From Nocardia vaccinii NBRC 15922 (lineage in GTDB: Bacteria; Actinomycetota; Actinomycetes; Mycobacteriales; Mycobacteriaceae), in assembly GCF_001613305.1 (NCBI RefSeq), contig NZ_BDCC01000044.1, positions 1 to 64,000 of the forward strand: DNA of 64,000 bases. Direction: 5' to 3'. The notes beneath the pieces are model-generated. The model searched no databases. It saw only the letters and a program-made list of their open reading frames with translations, and was not told where the DNA came from. Below, one piece after another: positions 1 to 8,155 of this stretch. The first letter of the stretch is position 1. Every line of letters starts with the position of its first letter. Both the position numbers and the translations under genes were made by a program.

Positions 1-23
1 AGCGAAGCGGAGGCCAAAGATAC

Positions 24-53
24 AGCGCCCGCCTGCATGCGCAGGCGGGCGCT
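24..53 (-). terminator. Hairpin terminator after the DHA2 exporter gene
   Basis: A perfect 13-bp inverted repeat (24-36 with 41-53) encloses a 4-nt loop. It lies 37 bp beyond the stop codon of the minus-strand exporter gene. The T-run behind it on the minus strand is weak, as is usual in high-GC actinobacteria. Confidence 0.75.
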
Positions 54-89
54 GGTACGGACGGCATTGTCCGGAAAGGGAATTCGCGA

Positions 90-1604
90 TCAGTGGACGA
101 TGACGGGCTCACCTTCCGCCGGGGCGGGGGCGGTGTTCGGCATCAGGGCCAACATGACCGCGGCGCCGGCCAGGAAGATCCCGGCGGCCCACCAGAAGCT
201 GGTGGTGTAGCTCTCGATCAACGACTGCGCGACGTTCAGCGGGGTGGGCTGACGGTGCGTCAGATAGTCCGACGCGGCCGAGGCGGCGATGGTGCTCAGC
301 AGTGCGGTACCGATCGAGCCGCCGACCTGCTGGCTGGTGTTGATGGTCGCCGAGGCGACACCCGCGTCCTCGTGGTGCACTCCGGCCGTCGCGCTCTGGA
401 ACGCGGTGGACATCGCACCACCGAGGCCCAGGCCCAGCAGGATCAGCGCCGGCAGGATGTGCGAGGCGTATCCGGTGTGCAGACCGATTCGCGTCAGCCA
501 CACCATACCCACCGCGGCGATCAGGAATCCGCCGCTGACAACGAGTTTCGGCCCGATCTTGGGCAGCACCAGGGACGGGACGGTCGTGGACGAGGCGATC
601 ATCGCGGCCACCATCGGCAGGAAGGCCACACCGGTCATGATCGGCGAGTAGTGCAGGGTCAGCTGCATGTAATAGGTCAGGAACAGGAAGATCGCGAACA
701 TCCCGATGCCCATCACGAAGATGGTCAGATAGGACCCGCCGCGGGTGCGGTCGAGCACGATCCGCAAGGGCAGCAACGGGTTCGACACCCGCGTTTCCAG
801 CCAGGCGAACACACCGAGCAGCACGACGCCGCCGATCAGGAAAGTCAGGGTCAGGCCGTTGGTCCAGCCGTGCGATTCCGCGTGCGAGAAGCCGTAGACG
901 ATGCCGAACAACGCCGCGGTCACCGCCACGGTGCCGGGGATGTCCAGCTTCGGCCGCTCGGTCGTGACGTGCTTGGCCAGCAGCGCGACCGCACCGACCA
1001 GGGCGATGGCGGCGAAGACCAGGTTGACGTACATCACCCAGCGCCAGGACGCCCATTCGGTGAGCGCGCCGCCGAGCAGCAGACCCAGCGCGCCGCCGGT
1101 TCCGGCGACCGCGCCGAAGATGCCGAATGCCTTCGCCCGTTCGGATGCCTCGGTGAACGTCACGGTCAGCAGGGCCAGTGCGGCGGGAGCCAGCAGTGCG
1201 CCGAACGCCCCCTGTGCGACGCGCGCTGCGACGAGCATCACGAAACCGTTCGCCGCACCGCCGACCGCGGAGGCGACGGCGAATCCGACCAGCCCGACGA
1301 TGAACGTCGTACGCCGCCCGAACAGGTCACTCAGTCGTCCGCCGAGCAGCAGCAGGCTGCCGAACGCCAGGGCGTAGCCGGTGACGACCCATTGCCGATC
1401 CGCATTGGAGAAGCCGAGATCCAACTGCGCCGCGGGCAGCGCGATGTTCACGACGGTAGCGTCGAGCACGACCATCAACTGGGCCACGCCGAGGACGGCG
1501 AGCACCCACCAGCGCAGGGCGTGCGAACCGCGGCGGCTCTCGCCGCGGTCGCGCCGGGACGAGGATGTCGCCCGGTCTTTCCGGAGATCTGTCGAAGTGG
1601 TCAT
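90..1604 (-). CDS. MFS transporter, DHA2 (EmrB/QacA) family drug exporter
   Basis: This 504-residue inner-membrane protein has the 14-helix length of DHA2 proton-driven drug exporters. After a basic N-terminus the first helix carries VVLDATVVNIALP, the family's motif D1, and the loop between helices 2 and 3 carries GRLSDLFGRR (motif A, about residues 89-98). The ATG at 1604 follows AAGGGA. The gene is divergent from a TetR regulator 115 bp away, and the shared gap holds two copies of an inverted repeat, so it is probably repressed by that TetR and induced by a toxic ligand. The substrate cannot be told from sequence. Confidence 0.93.
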   Translation of the reverse strand: MTTSTDLRKDRATSSSRRDRGESRRGSHALRWWVLAVLGVAQLMVVLDATVVNIALPAAQLDLGFSNADRQWVVTGYALAFGSLLLLGGRLSDLFGRRTTFIVGLVGFAVASAVGGAANGFVMLVAARVAQGAFGALLAPAALALLTVTFTEASERAKAFGIFGAVAGTGGALGLLLGGALTEWASWRWVMYVNLVFAAIALVGAVALLAKHVTTERPKLDIPGTVAVTAALFGIVYGFSHAESHGWTNGLTLTFLIGGVVLLGVFAWLETRVSNPLLPLRIVLDRTRGGSYLTIFVMGIGMFAIFLFLTYYMQLTLHYSPIMTGVAFLPMVAAMIASSTTVPSLVLPKIGPKLVVSGGFLIAAVGMVWLTRIGLHTGYASHILPALILLGLGLGGAMSTAFQSATAGVHHEDAGVASATINTSQQVGGSIGTALLSTIAASAASDYLTHRQPTPLNVAQSLIESYTTSFWWAAGIFLAGAAVMLALMPNTAPAPAEGEPVIVH

Positions 1605-1630
1605 TGGGTCCCTTGTCCGATGCCGTTATG

Positions 1631-1651
1631 CGGAGGATGTCCCTCCGCTTA
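1631..1651. promoter_or_regulatory. Putative TetR operator, copy 1
   Basis: CGGAGG, five bases, CCTCC, one purine, then CTTA. The GCGGAGG/CCTCCGC arms (1630-1636 and 1642-1648) are perfectly inverted. The same pattern recurs 42 bp away. It lies in the intergenic region between the DHA2 exporter and the TetR gene, so autoregulation plus exporter control is the natural inference. Confidence 0.7.
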
Positions 1652-1672
1652 GTTGGAAAGCTACCACAATAA

Positions 1673-1693
1673 CGGAGGTATTGCCTCCACTTA
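1673..1693. promoter_or_regulatory. Putative TetR operator, copy 2
   Basis: Second copy of the CGGAGG-N5-CCTCC-R-CTTA pattern, 42 bp (four helical turns) from copy 1 and in the same orientation. It ends 26 bp upstream of the TetR start codon, so binding here should block that promoter. Confidence 0.7.
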
Positions 1694-1719
1694 ATCCCGG
1701 ATCTTGGTAATATGGGGAT

Positions 1720-2394
1720 GTGAACCCCGCCACTACCCCCGCACCACCCCGGCGCCTGCGCGCCGACGCCGCCCGCAATCAGCAACGCATTCTCGAGGCG
1801 GCGCGCAGACTCTTCGCCGAACGCGGCCTCGAGGTCACCCTCGACGACGTGGCCGAGGCGGCGGGCGTCGGCGTGGGCACGGTGTACCGGCGGTTCGCGA
1901 ACAAGCAGGAACTGATCGTCGAGGTGTTCGAGCACAACATCGCGGAGATGGCGGAGATGGTCGAGTCGGCCAACCGCAACCCGGATCCTTGGGCGGGGTT
2001 GACCGAGGTGTTCGAATACGCCTGCCAGCACATGGCCCAGAACCGCGGCTTCGGTGAGGTGATGCTCGAAATCCCCGATGCGCAGGCACGTTTCGCCTGG
2101 GTACGGGATCGGATCAAGCCCGCGATCGAGCATCTGATCGAGCGCGCGCGCAGCGCGGGGGTCCTGCGCGAGGGTATCGCGCCCTCGGATTTCTTCGTCC
2201 TGGTCAGCATGGTGGAGACGATCGCGGCCTTCGCGCGCCCGGTCGATCAGCAGGTCTGGCGGCGCTATATGACCATCGTGCTGGACGGCGTGCGAGCCGA
2301 CACCGTCCCCCGCAGCCCCCTCACCATCCCCCCGCTCGACGAAGAGGCGATCGACCGCGCCAAGGCCGCCTGCTTCCCGCCTCGCAAGAAGTAG
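1720..2394 (+). CDS. TetR family transcriptional regulator
   Basis: A 224-residue TetR repressor. The N-terminal helix-turn-helix covers about residues 15-62 and shows the standard sequence: RILEAARRLFAERG, then VTLDDVAEAAGVGVGTVYRRF, then NK in the third helix. The C-terminal ligand domain is divergent, and the ligand is unknown. The GTG at 1720 is chosen because the conserved N-terminus begins shortly after it. The gene is divergent from the DHA2 exporter, with paired operator-like repeats between them, the normal layout for a repressor and the pump it controls. Confidence 0.93.
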   Translation: MNPATTPAPPRRLRADAARNQQRILEAARRLFAERGLEVTLDDVAEAAGVGVGTVYRRFANKQELIVEVFEHNIAEMAEMVESANRNPDPWAGLTEVFEYACQHMAQNRGFGEVMLEIPDAQARFAWVRDRIKPAIEHLIERARSAGVLREGIAPSDFFVLVSMVETIAAFARPVDQQVWRRYMTIVLDGVRADTVPRSPLTIPPLDEEAIDRAKAACFPPRKK

Positions 2395-2488
2395 TCACAC
2401 CCGGCCGATACGGTCGGGCCGCCCACGAACGTCGCCGACAGGGGTGCCGAAGTGGCGTGCCACACACCTATCACTTAAAGTTGGACGC

Positions 2489-3787
2489 GTGACCAACTCG
2501 TGGGTGAACTGGGCAGGCGATCAGCGATGCGAGCCGGATGTCATCGCCGCGCCCGAGTCCGCCGATGAAGTCGCCGAACTGGTTCGCGAGGCGGGAGATG
2601 CGGGGCGGACCGTGCGGGTCGCCGGCGCGGGGCATTCGTTCACCGACACCGTGCTCACCGACGGCACGCTGCTGCGGCTCGAGAAGATGAACCGGATTCT
2701 GGAGGTCGATCGCGCCAGTGGGCTGGTACGGGTCGAGGCGGGGGCGACGCTGAACGCGCTGAGCAGTGCGCTGCATCCGCTGGGGCTGGCGTTTCCCAAC
2801 CTGGGCGATATCGATGTGCAGACCATCGCGGGTGCGACCGCGACCGCGACGCACGGCACCGGGTCCCGACTGCGAAACATCTCCGCCGCATTGCATTCGG
2901 TGGAGCTGGTGCTGGCCGACGGCAGCCGATTGGAACTCGACGAGCAGAGCGATCCCGAGGGGTGGCGCGCGGCACGGGTGAATCTGGGCGCACTCGGCGT
3001 GGTCACCGCGGTCACGCTCGAGCTGGTGCCCGCCTTCGTGCTCGAGGCGATCGAACGTCCGTTGCCGCTGGCGGACGTGCTCGCTGATCTGGACGAATTC
3101 GTCGACGGTAACGAGCATTTCGAGTTCTACATGTTCGCGCACAGCCCGATCGCGATGACCAAGCGCAACAACCGGGCCGACCTTCCGGAGCAGCCACGCG
3201 CCAAACCAGTGGACTGGTTCGCCGACATCCTGCTGTCCAATTACACGTTCGACGCGCTGGCCCGGCTGTGTCGCGTTCGGCCACAACTGATTCCGTGGAT
3301 ACAGCGGGCGGCCGCCTATGCCGGTTCGTACCGTCGCCAGGTGGATCGGTCGTACCGAGTCTTCGCCTCCCCCAGACTTTTTCGCTTCACCGAGATGGAA
3401 TACGCGGTGCCGCGCGAACATTCGGTGGACGCCATTCGCGAGATCAAGGAGGTGTCCCGGCGGTTCGCCGGCCCGATGCCGATCGAGGTGCGCTGGGTGG
3501 CCGCCGACGATGCCTACCTGTCCCCCGCGGCCGGCCGGGACACCTGCTATATCGCGGTGCATCAGTACCACGGCATGGAGTACGAACCGTATTTCCGTGC
3601 CTGCGAAGCGATTTTCGATCGTTACCAGGGCCGCCCGCACTGGGGTAAGCGACACTTCCAGACCGCGGACACGCTGCGCGAACGGTACCCGGAGTGGGAG
3701 CGGTTCCAGCAGGTCCGCCGCCGCCTGGATCCGCAGGGGCGCTTCAGCAATCGGTATGTGAACCGGGTACTGGGCCCGCTCGGCTGA
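2489..3787 (+). CDS. FAD-linked sugar-1,4-lactone oxidase/dehydrogenase (gulonolactone/arabinonolactone type)
   Basis: A VAO-family flavoprotein of 432 residues from the GTG at 2489, close to the roughly 428-residue gulonolactone dehydrogenase of M. tuberculosis (Rv1771). The N-terminal FAD-binding domain has the typical WxNWAGDQ opening and the GAGHSF motif at 46-51, followed by a sugar-lactone oxidase C-terminal domain with the HWGKRHF region near the end. A GTG at 2444 would add 15 residues that do not look like the family. The likely reaction is oxidation of an aldonolactone to an ascorbate-like product; the physiological substrate in actinobacteria is unclear. The stop lies 6 bp from the stop of the convergent AmaP-like gene. 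Confidence 0.9.
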   Translation: MTNSWVNWAGDQRCEPDVIAAPESADEVAELVREAGDAGRTVRVAGAGHSFTDTVLTDGTLLRLEKMNRILEVDRASGLVRVEAGATLNALSSALHPLGLAFPNLGDIDVQTIAGATATATHGTGSRLRNISAALHSVELVLADGSRLELDEQSDPEGWRAARVNLGALGVVTAVTLELVPAFVLEAIERPLPLADVLADLDEFVDGNEHFEFYMFAHSPIAMTKRNNRADLPEQPRAKPVDWFADILLSNYTFDALARLCRVRPQLIPWIQRAAAYAGSYRRQVDRSYRVFASPRLFRFTEMEYAVPREHSVDAIREIKEVSRRFAGPMPIEVRWVAADDAYLSPAAGRDTCYIAVHQYHGMEYEPYFRACEAIFDRYQGRPHWGKRHFQTADTLRERYPEWERFQQVRRRLDPQGRFSNRYVNRVLGPLG

Positions 3788-3793
3788 CCTCGA

Positions 3794-4354
3794 TCAGCGA
3801 GACCGCTCGCGCGCGAGGCGCAATTCCATCTCCACGGGCAGTTCCTCCAGTTCGAGGGCCTGCCGCAATCGGGGAACCGCGTGCGTGCGGATCCGGTCGC
3901 GCAGGGCCGTGACGTCGGCGTCGGGGGCCGCCGTCACGACCAGGTGCAGACCGGGCCCGCGCCCCGGCCCGGACAGCCGGGCCGTGGCGCTGCGCACCCC
4001 GTCGTACGATTCGATGTCGGTGGCCACCGGAGCACAGGCGACCGCCGTATCGAGCGCGACGGTATCCGCGCAATCCCTTGCGCGAGCACGCCATCGGGCC
4101 GGTCGCGGCGTCCGGGGAATCTGTGCGACCGCCCACCGCACGGCACCCAGCGCGGCCAGGCAACCGACACCCACGACCGTCCACAACACCCAAACAGGCG
4201 GCACGCCGTTCGGCACCAGAGCTGATCGACGCCCCACCCATCCGAGCCGGCCGAAGTGCGCGGCAAGCGCGTACCCGCCCACCGCTGTCAATGCCAGCCC
4301 GAACACCGCGAGCAACGTCCGGTTCAACCGAGCCGCACCATTGCGAGTCGTCAT
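3794..4354 (-). CDS. AmaP-like alkaline-shock membrane-anchor protein
   Basis: A 186-residue membrane protein with two hydrophobic segments near the N-terminus (about residues 10-28 and 50-70) followed by a cytoplasmic part that resembles an Asp23-like fold. It is the last gene of the minus-strand Asp23 operon. In Firmicutes AmaP anchors Asp23 at the membrane; the actinobacterial relatives are assigned by this topology and by context. The ATG at 4354 overlaps the stop of the preceding 44-residue reading frame as ATGA, which supports this start and suggests translational coupling. Confidence 0.75.
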   Translation of the reverse strand: MTTRNGAARLNRTLLAVFGLALTAVGGYALAAHFGRLGWVGRRSALVPNGVPPVWVLWTVVGVGCLAALGAVRWAVAQIPRTPRPARWRARARDCADTVALDTAVACAPVATDIESYDGVRSATARLSGPGRGPGLHLVVTAAPDADVTALRDRIRTHAVPRLRQALELEELPVEMELRLARERSR

Positions 4355-4485
4355 GGCGCACCCACCCCGCCATCCCGCCGCGCCTCGCAGGCAGCGGCCG
4401 TATTGCTGTCCCCCGCGGCATTGCAGCGCCGCGCCGCTGCGGCAACGCCGATACGTCGAGGCCCCGCCGACATCGCCCGCGTCAT
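4351..4485 (-). CDS. Small 44-residue protein coupled within the Asp23 operon
   Basis: A short reading frame that exactly bridges the DUF6286-like gene and the AmaP-like gene. Its ATG (4485) overlaps the upstream stop as ATGA, and its stop (4351-4353) overlaps the next ATG as ATGA. A GGGAGGG ribosome binding site lies just upstream at good spacing. The product is basic and rich in alanine and arginine, with no membrane segment or domain that I recognise. It could be a real protein or only a ribosome hand-over device; the double overlap is the reason to list it. Confidence 0.5.
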   Translation of the reverse strand: MTRAMSAGPRRIGVAAAARRCNAAGDSNTAAACEARRDGGVGAP

Positions 4486-5114
4486 CCGGCCCTCCCCACG
4501 ACCTGCTCCGGTCCCGCGACCGCGATCGAATCGCCGCCCACCGCGGCGTCGCCGGCACGCGGTTCCCGCTGGCCACCCGGCTCGGCCGATCGGCCCCCTC
4601 GGCGGGCTGCCACCACGACGCGTCGCGCCGGGTCCGGGCCGATCAGGGTGAGACGTTCGTCCACGACCGTGCGGACGCGCTCGTTCAACCCGGCGGAGTG
4701 TACATATGCGGTTCGAATCTTGACGTGAACCTTCTTGTGCCGCAGCCGGACTCGGGCCGAGCGCACCCCTTCGACCGATTGCGCGGCGTCCCGCAGGGCC
4801 GCGCACAGGCCCCGGCGGGCGACGCCCGCGGCGAATCCGTCGTCACCGGTCAGGGGCAGCACCACGGCGCGTCCGGGCAGGATCGCCGACATCAGCAGCG
4901 CGAGTCCGGCCGCGATGGCGACCACACCGCCGACCGCGACCCACCGGTCGTCCCAGGCGATCCCGTGCAGCCTGGCGACGACCCGCCCGATGGGCACGAA
5001 TCCCTCTGTGCCGGTGAGGTGTTGAATCAGCAAGCCGACGGTGACCACACAGGCGGCCAGCAGGGCGACGGCCAGCACACTCGCGGGCAGGGCCCGGCGC
5101 GGACGTCGTTTCAT
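4482..5114 (-). CDS. DUF6286-type membrane protein of the Asp23 operon
   Basis: A 210-residue protein with a basic N-terminus, two transmembrane helices (about residues 9-30 and 53-75) and a soluble C-terminal part rich in alternating valine and arginine, as in actinobacterial DUF6286/Asp23-associated proteins. The ATG at 5114 overlaps the Asp23 stop as ATGA. It probably acts at the membrane with the Asp23-like and AmaP-like proteins in envelope stress. The family name rests on topology and gene order, so it is less certain than the reading frame. Confidence 0.75.
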   Translation of the reverse strand: MKRRPRRALPASVLAVALLAACVVTVGLLIQHLTGTEGFVPIGRVVARLHGIAWDDRWVAVGGVVAIAAGLALLMSAILPGRAVVLPLTGDDGFAAGVARRGLCAALRDAAQSVEGVRSARVRLRHKKVHVKIRTAYVHSAGLNERVRTVVDERLTLIGPDPARRVVVAARRGGRSAEPGGQREPRAGDAAVGGDSIAVAGPEQVVGRAG

Positions 5115-5449
5115 AGCTCCACCAGCTCGCACATCTCGATCTCCAGGCGGCGCACCGCCAGGTCGAGCCGCTCGCGCACGCGTTCCACGACATGGCTCCG
5201 GCAGGCCGAGCTCACCTGCCAGACCGGCATCGGATAGCGGATCGGCAGTCGCATGCTCAGCTCCGCCGCACCACGGACGATGCGAACCCTGACCTGCACG
5301 TCGGCACATACACCGGTGATCTCCCGCGCGGCCTCGGCGGCGATCGCGCCCACCGCGCCGGGATCGATGACATCGGACGCATCCGGCCGTATCACCGCGG
5401 GTGTGGCGACCGTCGATACAGCAGGGACACCGCTGAGAATGCTCGTCAT
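5111..5449 (-). CDS. Asp23/Gls24 family envelope stress protein
   Basis: A 112-residue Asp23/Gls24 protein. The core shows DPGAVGAIAAEAAREITGV followed by alternating hydrophobic strands (VQVRVRIV) and a C-terminal helix with VRERLDLAVRRLEIE. The ATG at 5449 follows CGGAGGTACTG, a strong ribosome binding site; a longer frame to 5497 has none. It is the first gene of a four-frame operon in which each junction is an ATGA overlap, so all products should be made in linked amounts. The family is a cytoplasmic, membrane-associated cell-envelope stress factor. Confidence 0.85.
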   Translation of the reverse strand: MTSILSGVPAVSTVATPAVIRPDASDVIDPGAVGAIAAEAAREITGVCADVQVRVRIVRGAAELSMRLPIRYPMPVWQVSSACRSHVVERVRERLDLAVRRLEIEMCELVEL

Positions 5450-5580
5450 CAGTACCTCCGGTATTCGGTAGGGGCCGACCAACTGCTCCCCCCGCAATAG
5501 CCGAACAGTAACCGAAAATGACGTTCACCTCGCCTTACGCGCCGTGCGCGCGCCGATTCGCTGAGCGAGGCGCCCGGGTT

Positions 5581-7107
5581 TCACCGCTCGGCGGACACGC
5601 CGTGCGCCCGGCGACGGGCCCAGCCGAAGCTGAGCTGCACCGCGCGCTTCCAATCGTCGTACTGATCCTCGCGGCGCGACGGGTCCATGCGCGGGGCCCA
5701 GCGCCCGGCCGGACGCCAGTTGTTGCGCAGTCCTTGCAGGTCCGGCCAGTAACCGACGGCCAGCCCGGCAGCATAGGCCGCACCGAGCGAGACGGTTTCG
5801 GGGACGAACGGGCGCATCACCGGAATGCCCAGGAAATCGGCGACCATCTGCATCAGCAGATTGTTCGAGGTCATCCCGCCGTCCACGCGCAGGGTCGCGG
5901 CCTGCAATCCGGAATCGGCATTCATCGCGTCGACGACATCGCGGGTTTGCCACGCGGTCGCCTCGAGCACCGCCCGCGCCAGATGGCCCTTGGTGATGTA
6001 GGAGGTGAGACCGATCACCAAACCCCTCGCGTCACTGCGCCAATGCGGTGCGTAAAGCCCGGAGAACGCGGGCACGATGCAGCAGCCGCCGTTGTCTTCC
6101 ACTGTGCGAGCGAGGGTTTCGATCTCCGGCGCGCTGGCCACCAAGCCGATGTTGTCCCGGATCCATTGCACCAGTGAGCCGGTCACCGCGATCGGGCCCT
6201 CCAGTGCGTAGACCGGGTCTCGATCGATCTGATAGCCGATGGTGGTCAGCAGGCCGTGGGTGGACTGCACGAGTTCACCGCCGGTGTTCATCATCAGGAA
6301 TCCGCCGGTGCCGTAGGTGCACTTGGTTTCCCCACGGGCGAAACAGGTTTGGCCGAACAGCGCGGCATGCTGATCACCCAGTGCGGCGGCGATCCGGATA
6401 CCCGGCACCACCCGCCGGGTGGTGCCGTAGGAGGCGGTCGAGGGCTGGATGCGGGGCAACATCGCCGCGGGAATGCCGAAGAAGTCCAGCAGTTCCGGAT
6501 CCCAGCTGAGACTCGCCAGATTCATCAGCAGTGTGCGACTGGCATTGGTGACATCGGTGACGTGCTCACCACCGTCGACGCCACCGGTCAGATTCCAGAT
6601 CAGCCAGGTCTCCATGGTGCCGAACAGCACCTCCCCGCGTTCGGCCCGCTCGCGCAGGCCCGGAGTGGTGTCGAGCATCCAGCGCAGCCGGGGCGCGGCG
6701 AAGTAGGTGGCCAGCGGAAGTCCGCACAGCTGGCGAATCCGTTGCGCGCCAGGACGTTTCTCGAATTCGGCGACCAGTTCCTCGGTGCGCACGTCCTGCC
6801 AGACGACCGCATGGCCGATCGGGTTGCCGGTGCGCCGATCCCATACGACGCTGGTCTCCCGCTGATTCGCAATCCCCAGTGCCACAATCTGTTCCACGCC
6901 GACGCCCGCATTGCGCAACACCTGCGGCACGATCCGGTCGACATTGCGCCAGATCTCCATCGCATCCTGTTCGACCCAACCGGGCCTGGGGTAGTACTGC
7001 TGATGCTCGCGCTGCGCCACCCCGGCCAGCTGCGCCCGCTGATCGAACAGGATGCAGCGCGTCGAGGTCGTGCCCTGGTCGATCGCCAGCACATATCGTT
7101 GTGTCAT
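5581..7107 (-). CDS. glpK: Glycerol kinase (first of two)
   Basis: A FGGY kinase of 508 residues, the normal length for glycerol kinase. It carries IDQGTTSTR near the N-terminus (phosphate loop), the substrate motif NQRETSVVW with the conserved Arg-Glu pair, GDQHAALFGQ in the second domain and YGTGGFLMMNT at the ATP site. It makes sn-glycerol-3-phosphate in the cytoplasm. The ATG at 7107 follows GGAGAG. The gene lies 26 bp behind the IclR regulator and is probably co-transcribed with it. A second, clearly different glycerol kinase is encoded at 9081, so one of the two may have another polyol substrate or be used in other conditions. Confidence 0.93.
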   Translation of the reverse strand: MTQRYVLAIDQGTTSTRCILFDQRAQLAGVAQREHQQYYPRPGWVEQDAMEIWRNVDRIVPQVLRNAGVGVEQIVALGIANQRETSVVWDRRTGNPIGHAVVWQDVRTEELVAEFEKRPGAQRIRQLCGLPLATYFAAPRLRWMLDTTPGLRERAERGEVLFGTMETWLIWNLTGGVDGGEHVTDVTNASRTLLMNLASLSWDPELLDFFGIPAAMLPRIQPSTASYGTTRRVVPGIRIAAALGDQHAALFGQTCFARGETKCTYGTGGFLMMNTGGELVQSTHGLLTTIGYQIDRDPVYALEGPIAVTGSLVQWIRDNIGLVASAPEIETLARTVEDNGGCCIVPAFSGLYAPHWRSDARGLVIGLTSYITKGHLARAVLEATAWQTRDVVDAMNADSGLQAATLRVDGGMTSNNLLMQMVADFLGIPVMRPFVPETVSLGAAYAAGLAVGYWPDLQGLRNNWRPAGRWAPRMDPSRREDQYDDWKRAVQLSFGWARRRAHGVSAER

Positions 7108-7133
7108 ACGCCCAACTCTCCGATCGCCAATGG

Positions 7134-7898
7134 TCACCGCCCCGTGGCCAGATCCCGGGATATGGCGTGCGCCGCGTCGCGCACGAGCGCGATCAGCGGC
7201 GGGCGATGTCGCAGCTGTGCGTCGCAGATCCGATCGACGGGTCCGGCGATACCGATCGCGCCGATGACCAGTCCGCCCGGGGCGCGAATGGGCGCGGCGA
7301 TACCGGCTTCGCCCGGCCGGAACTCCTCGACGTCGCCGGCCCAGCCGTTGCGCCGGACCTCGGTCAGCGTCCGGGTGAGCGCACCGCGATCGGTGAGGGT
7401 GCGGTGCGTCAGCGAGGTCAGCTCGCGACGCCGGACGGCGCTCGCGAGGTCGGGCTCGGCCGCGAGCAGTACCTTGCCCAGCGCGGTGGCGTGCGCGGGC
7501 AGCCGCTCGCCGACCTGCATGGCCTGCTCGGAGTTGTCCGGCCGAAAGACGTGATGTACCACCAGAACTCCGCCGTCGGTCCACACGCCGACGCGGACCG
7601 CCTCACCGCTGCGCGAGGCCAGCGAGTCCGCCCAGTTGATCGACCAGGACCGCAGGTCGTTGGCGTCGACCCCCGCTACGCCGAGTTGCCGCACCGCCGC
7701 ACCCAGCCGATATTTGCCGCTGGCCGCGTCCTGATCGACGAAGCCGACACCCTGCAGAGTGCGCAGGATGCCATGGGCGGTGGGTTTGGCGAGATCGAGT
7801 GCGGCAGCGATATCGCCTACGCCGAGACGGCCGGAGCCGCGGGCGAGCAATCGCAGAATTGCTGCCGCCCGTTCGATCGATTGGATCGGACCGGGCAT
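7134..7898 (-). CDS. IclR family regulator of the glycerol locus (GylR-like)
   Basis: A 254-residue IclR regulator. The N-terminal winged helix-turn-helix (about 5-65) shows SIERAAAILRLL and LAKPTAHGILRTL; the C-terminal effector domain follows, with GAIGIAGPVDR near its end. It is divergent from glpF-glpK-glpD and upstream of the minus-strand glpK, the position held by GylR at the Streptomyces glycerol operon. Two copies of a 15-bp palindrome between it and glpF are its likely operators. The effector is probably glycerol-3-phosphate or glycerol, by analogy only. Confidence 0.9.
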   Translation of the reverse strand: MPGPIQSIERAAAILRLLARGSGRLGVGDIAAALDLAKPTAHGILRTLQGVGFVDQDAASGKYRLGAAVRQLGVAGVDANDLRSWSINWADSLASRSGEAVRVGVWTDGGVLVVHHVFRPDNSEQAMQVGERLPAHATALGKVLLAAEPDLASAVRRRELTSLTHRTLTDRGALTRTLTEVRRNGWAGDVEEFRPGEAGIAAPIRAPGGLVIGAIGIAGPVDRICDAQLRHRPPLIALVRDAAHAISRDLATGR

Positions 7899-7925
7899 TG
7901 CGGGAACCTATCTGGAAAGTTTCGA

Positions 7926-7940
7926 TTCGACAATGTCGAA
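7926..7940. promoter_or_regulatory. IclR operator, copy 1 (perfect palindrome)
   Basis: TTCGACA-A-TGTCGAA is a perfect 7+1+7 palindrome, 28 bp upstream of the IclR start codon. Its centre is 126 bp (twelve turns) from the centre of copy 2. Confidence 0.75.
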
Positions 7941-8051
7941 CGCTGGGTGATCGACCGATGACATCACCGCCACCATATGTGACCTGCACCATGAAGTCCT
8001 CCCAGCCGGAAGGAACGTAACCAGCTCAGCAGGGCCCGGCCAGCCCGGTCG

Positions 8052-8066
8052 TTCGGCATTGTCGAA
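8052..8066. promoter_or_regulatory. IclR operator, copy 2
   Basis: TTCGGCA-T-TGTCGAA matches copy 1 with one broken pair. It lies 90 bp upstream of the glpF start, where it could overlap the glpFKD promoter. Confidence 0.75.
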
Positions 8067-8155
8067 CGTTAACAATTCCGCTGTTCCCGGGCGATTCGTA
8101 CCGTTTGCCGGTGCGGTCGCAGTGGCGACCGATGGCTCATCACGGAGGCTCAACG

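Noticed and set aside
93..1652. Long plus-strand open frame antisense to the DHA2 exporter
   Set aside because: Gln/Arg/Gly/His-rich shadow composition with no family features; the minus-strand MFS protein is clear.
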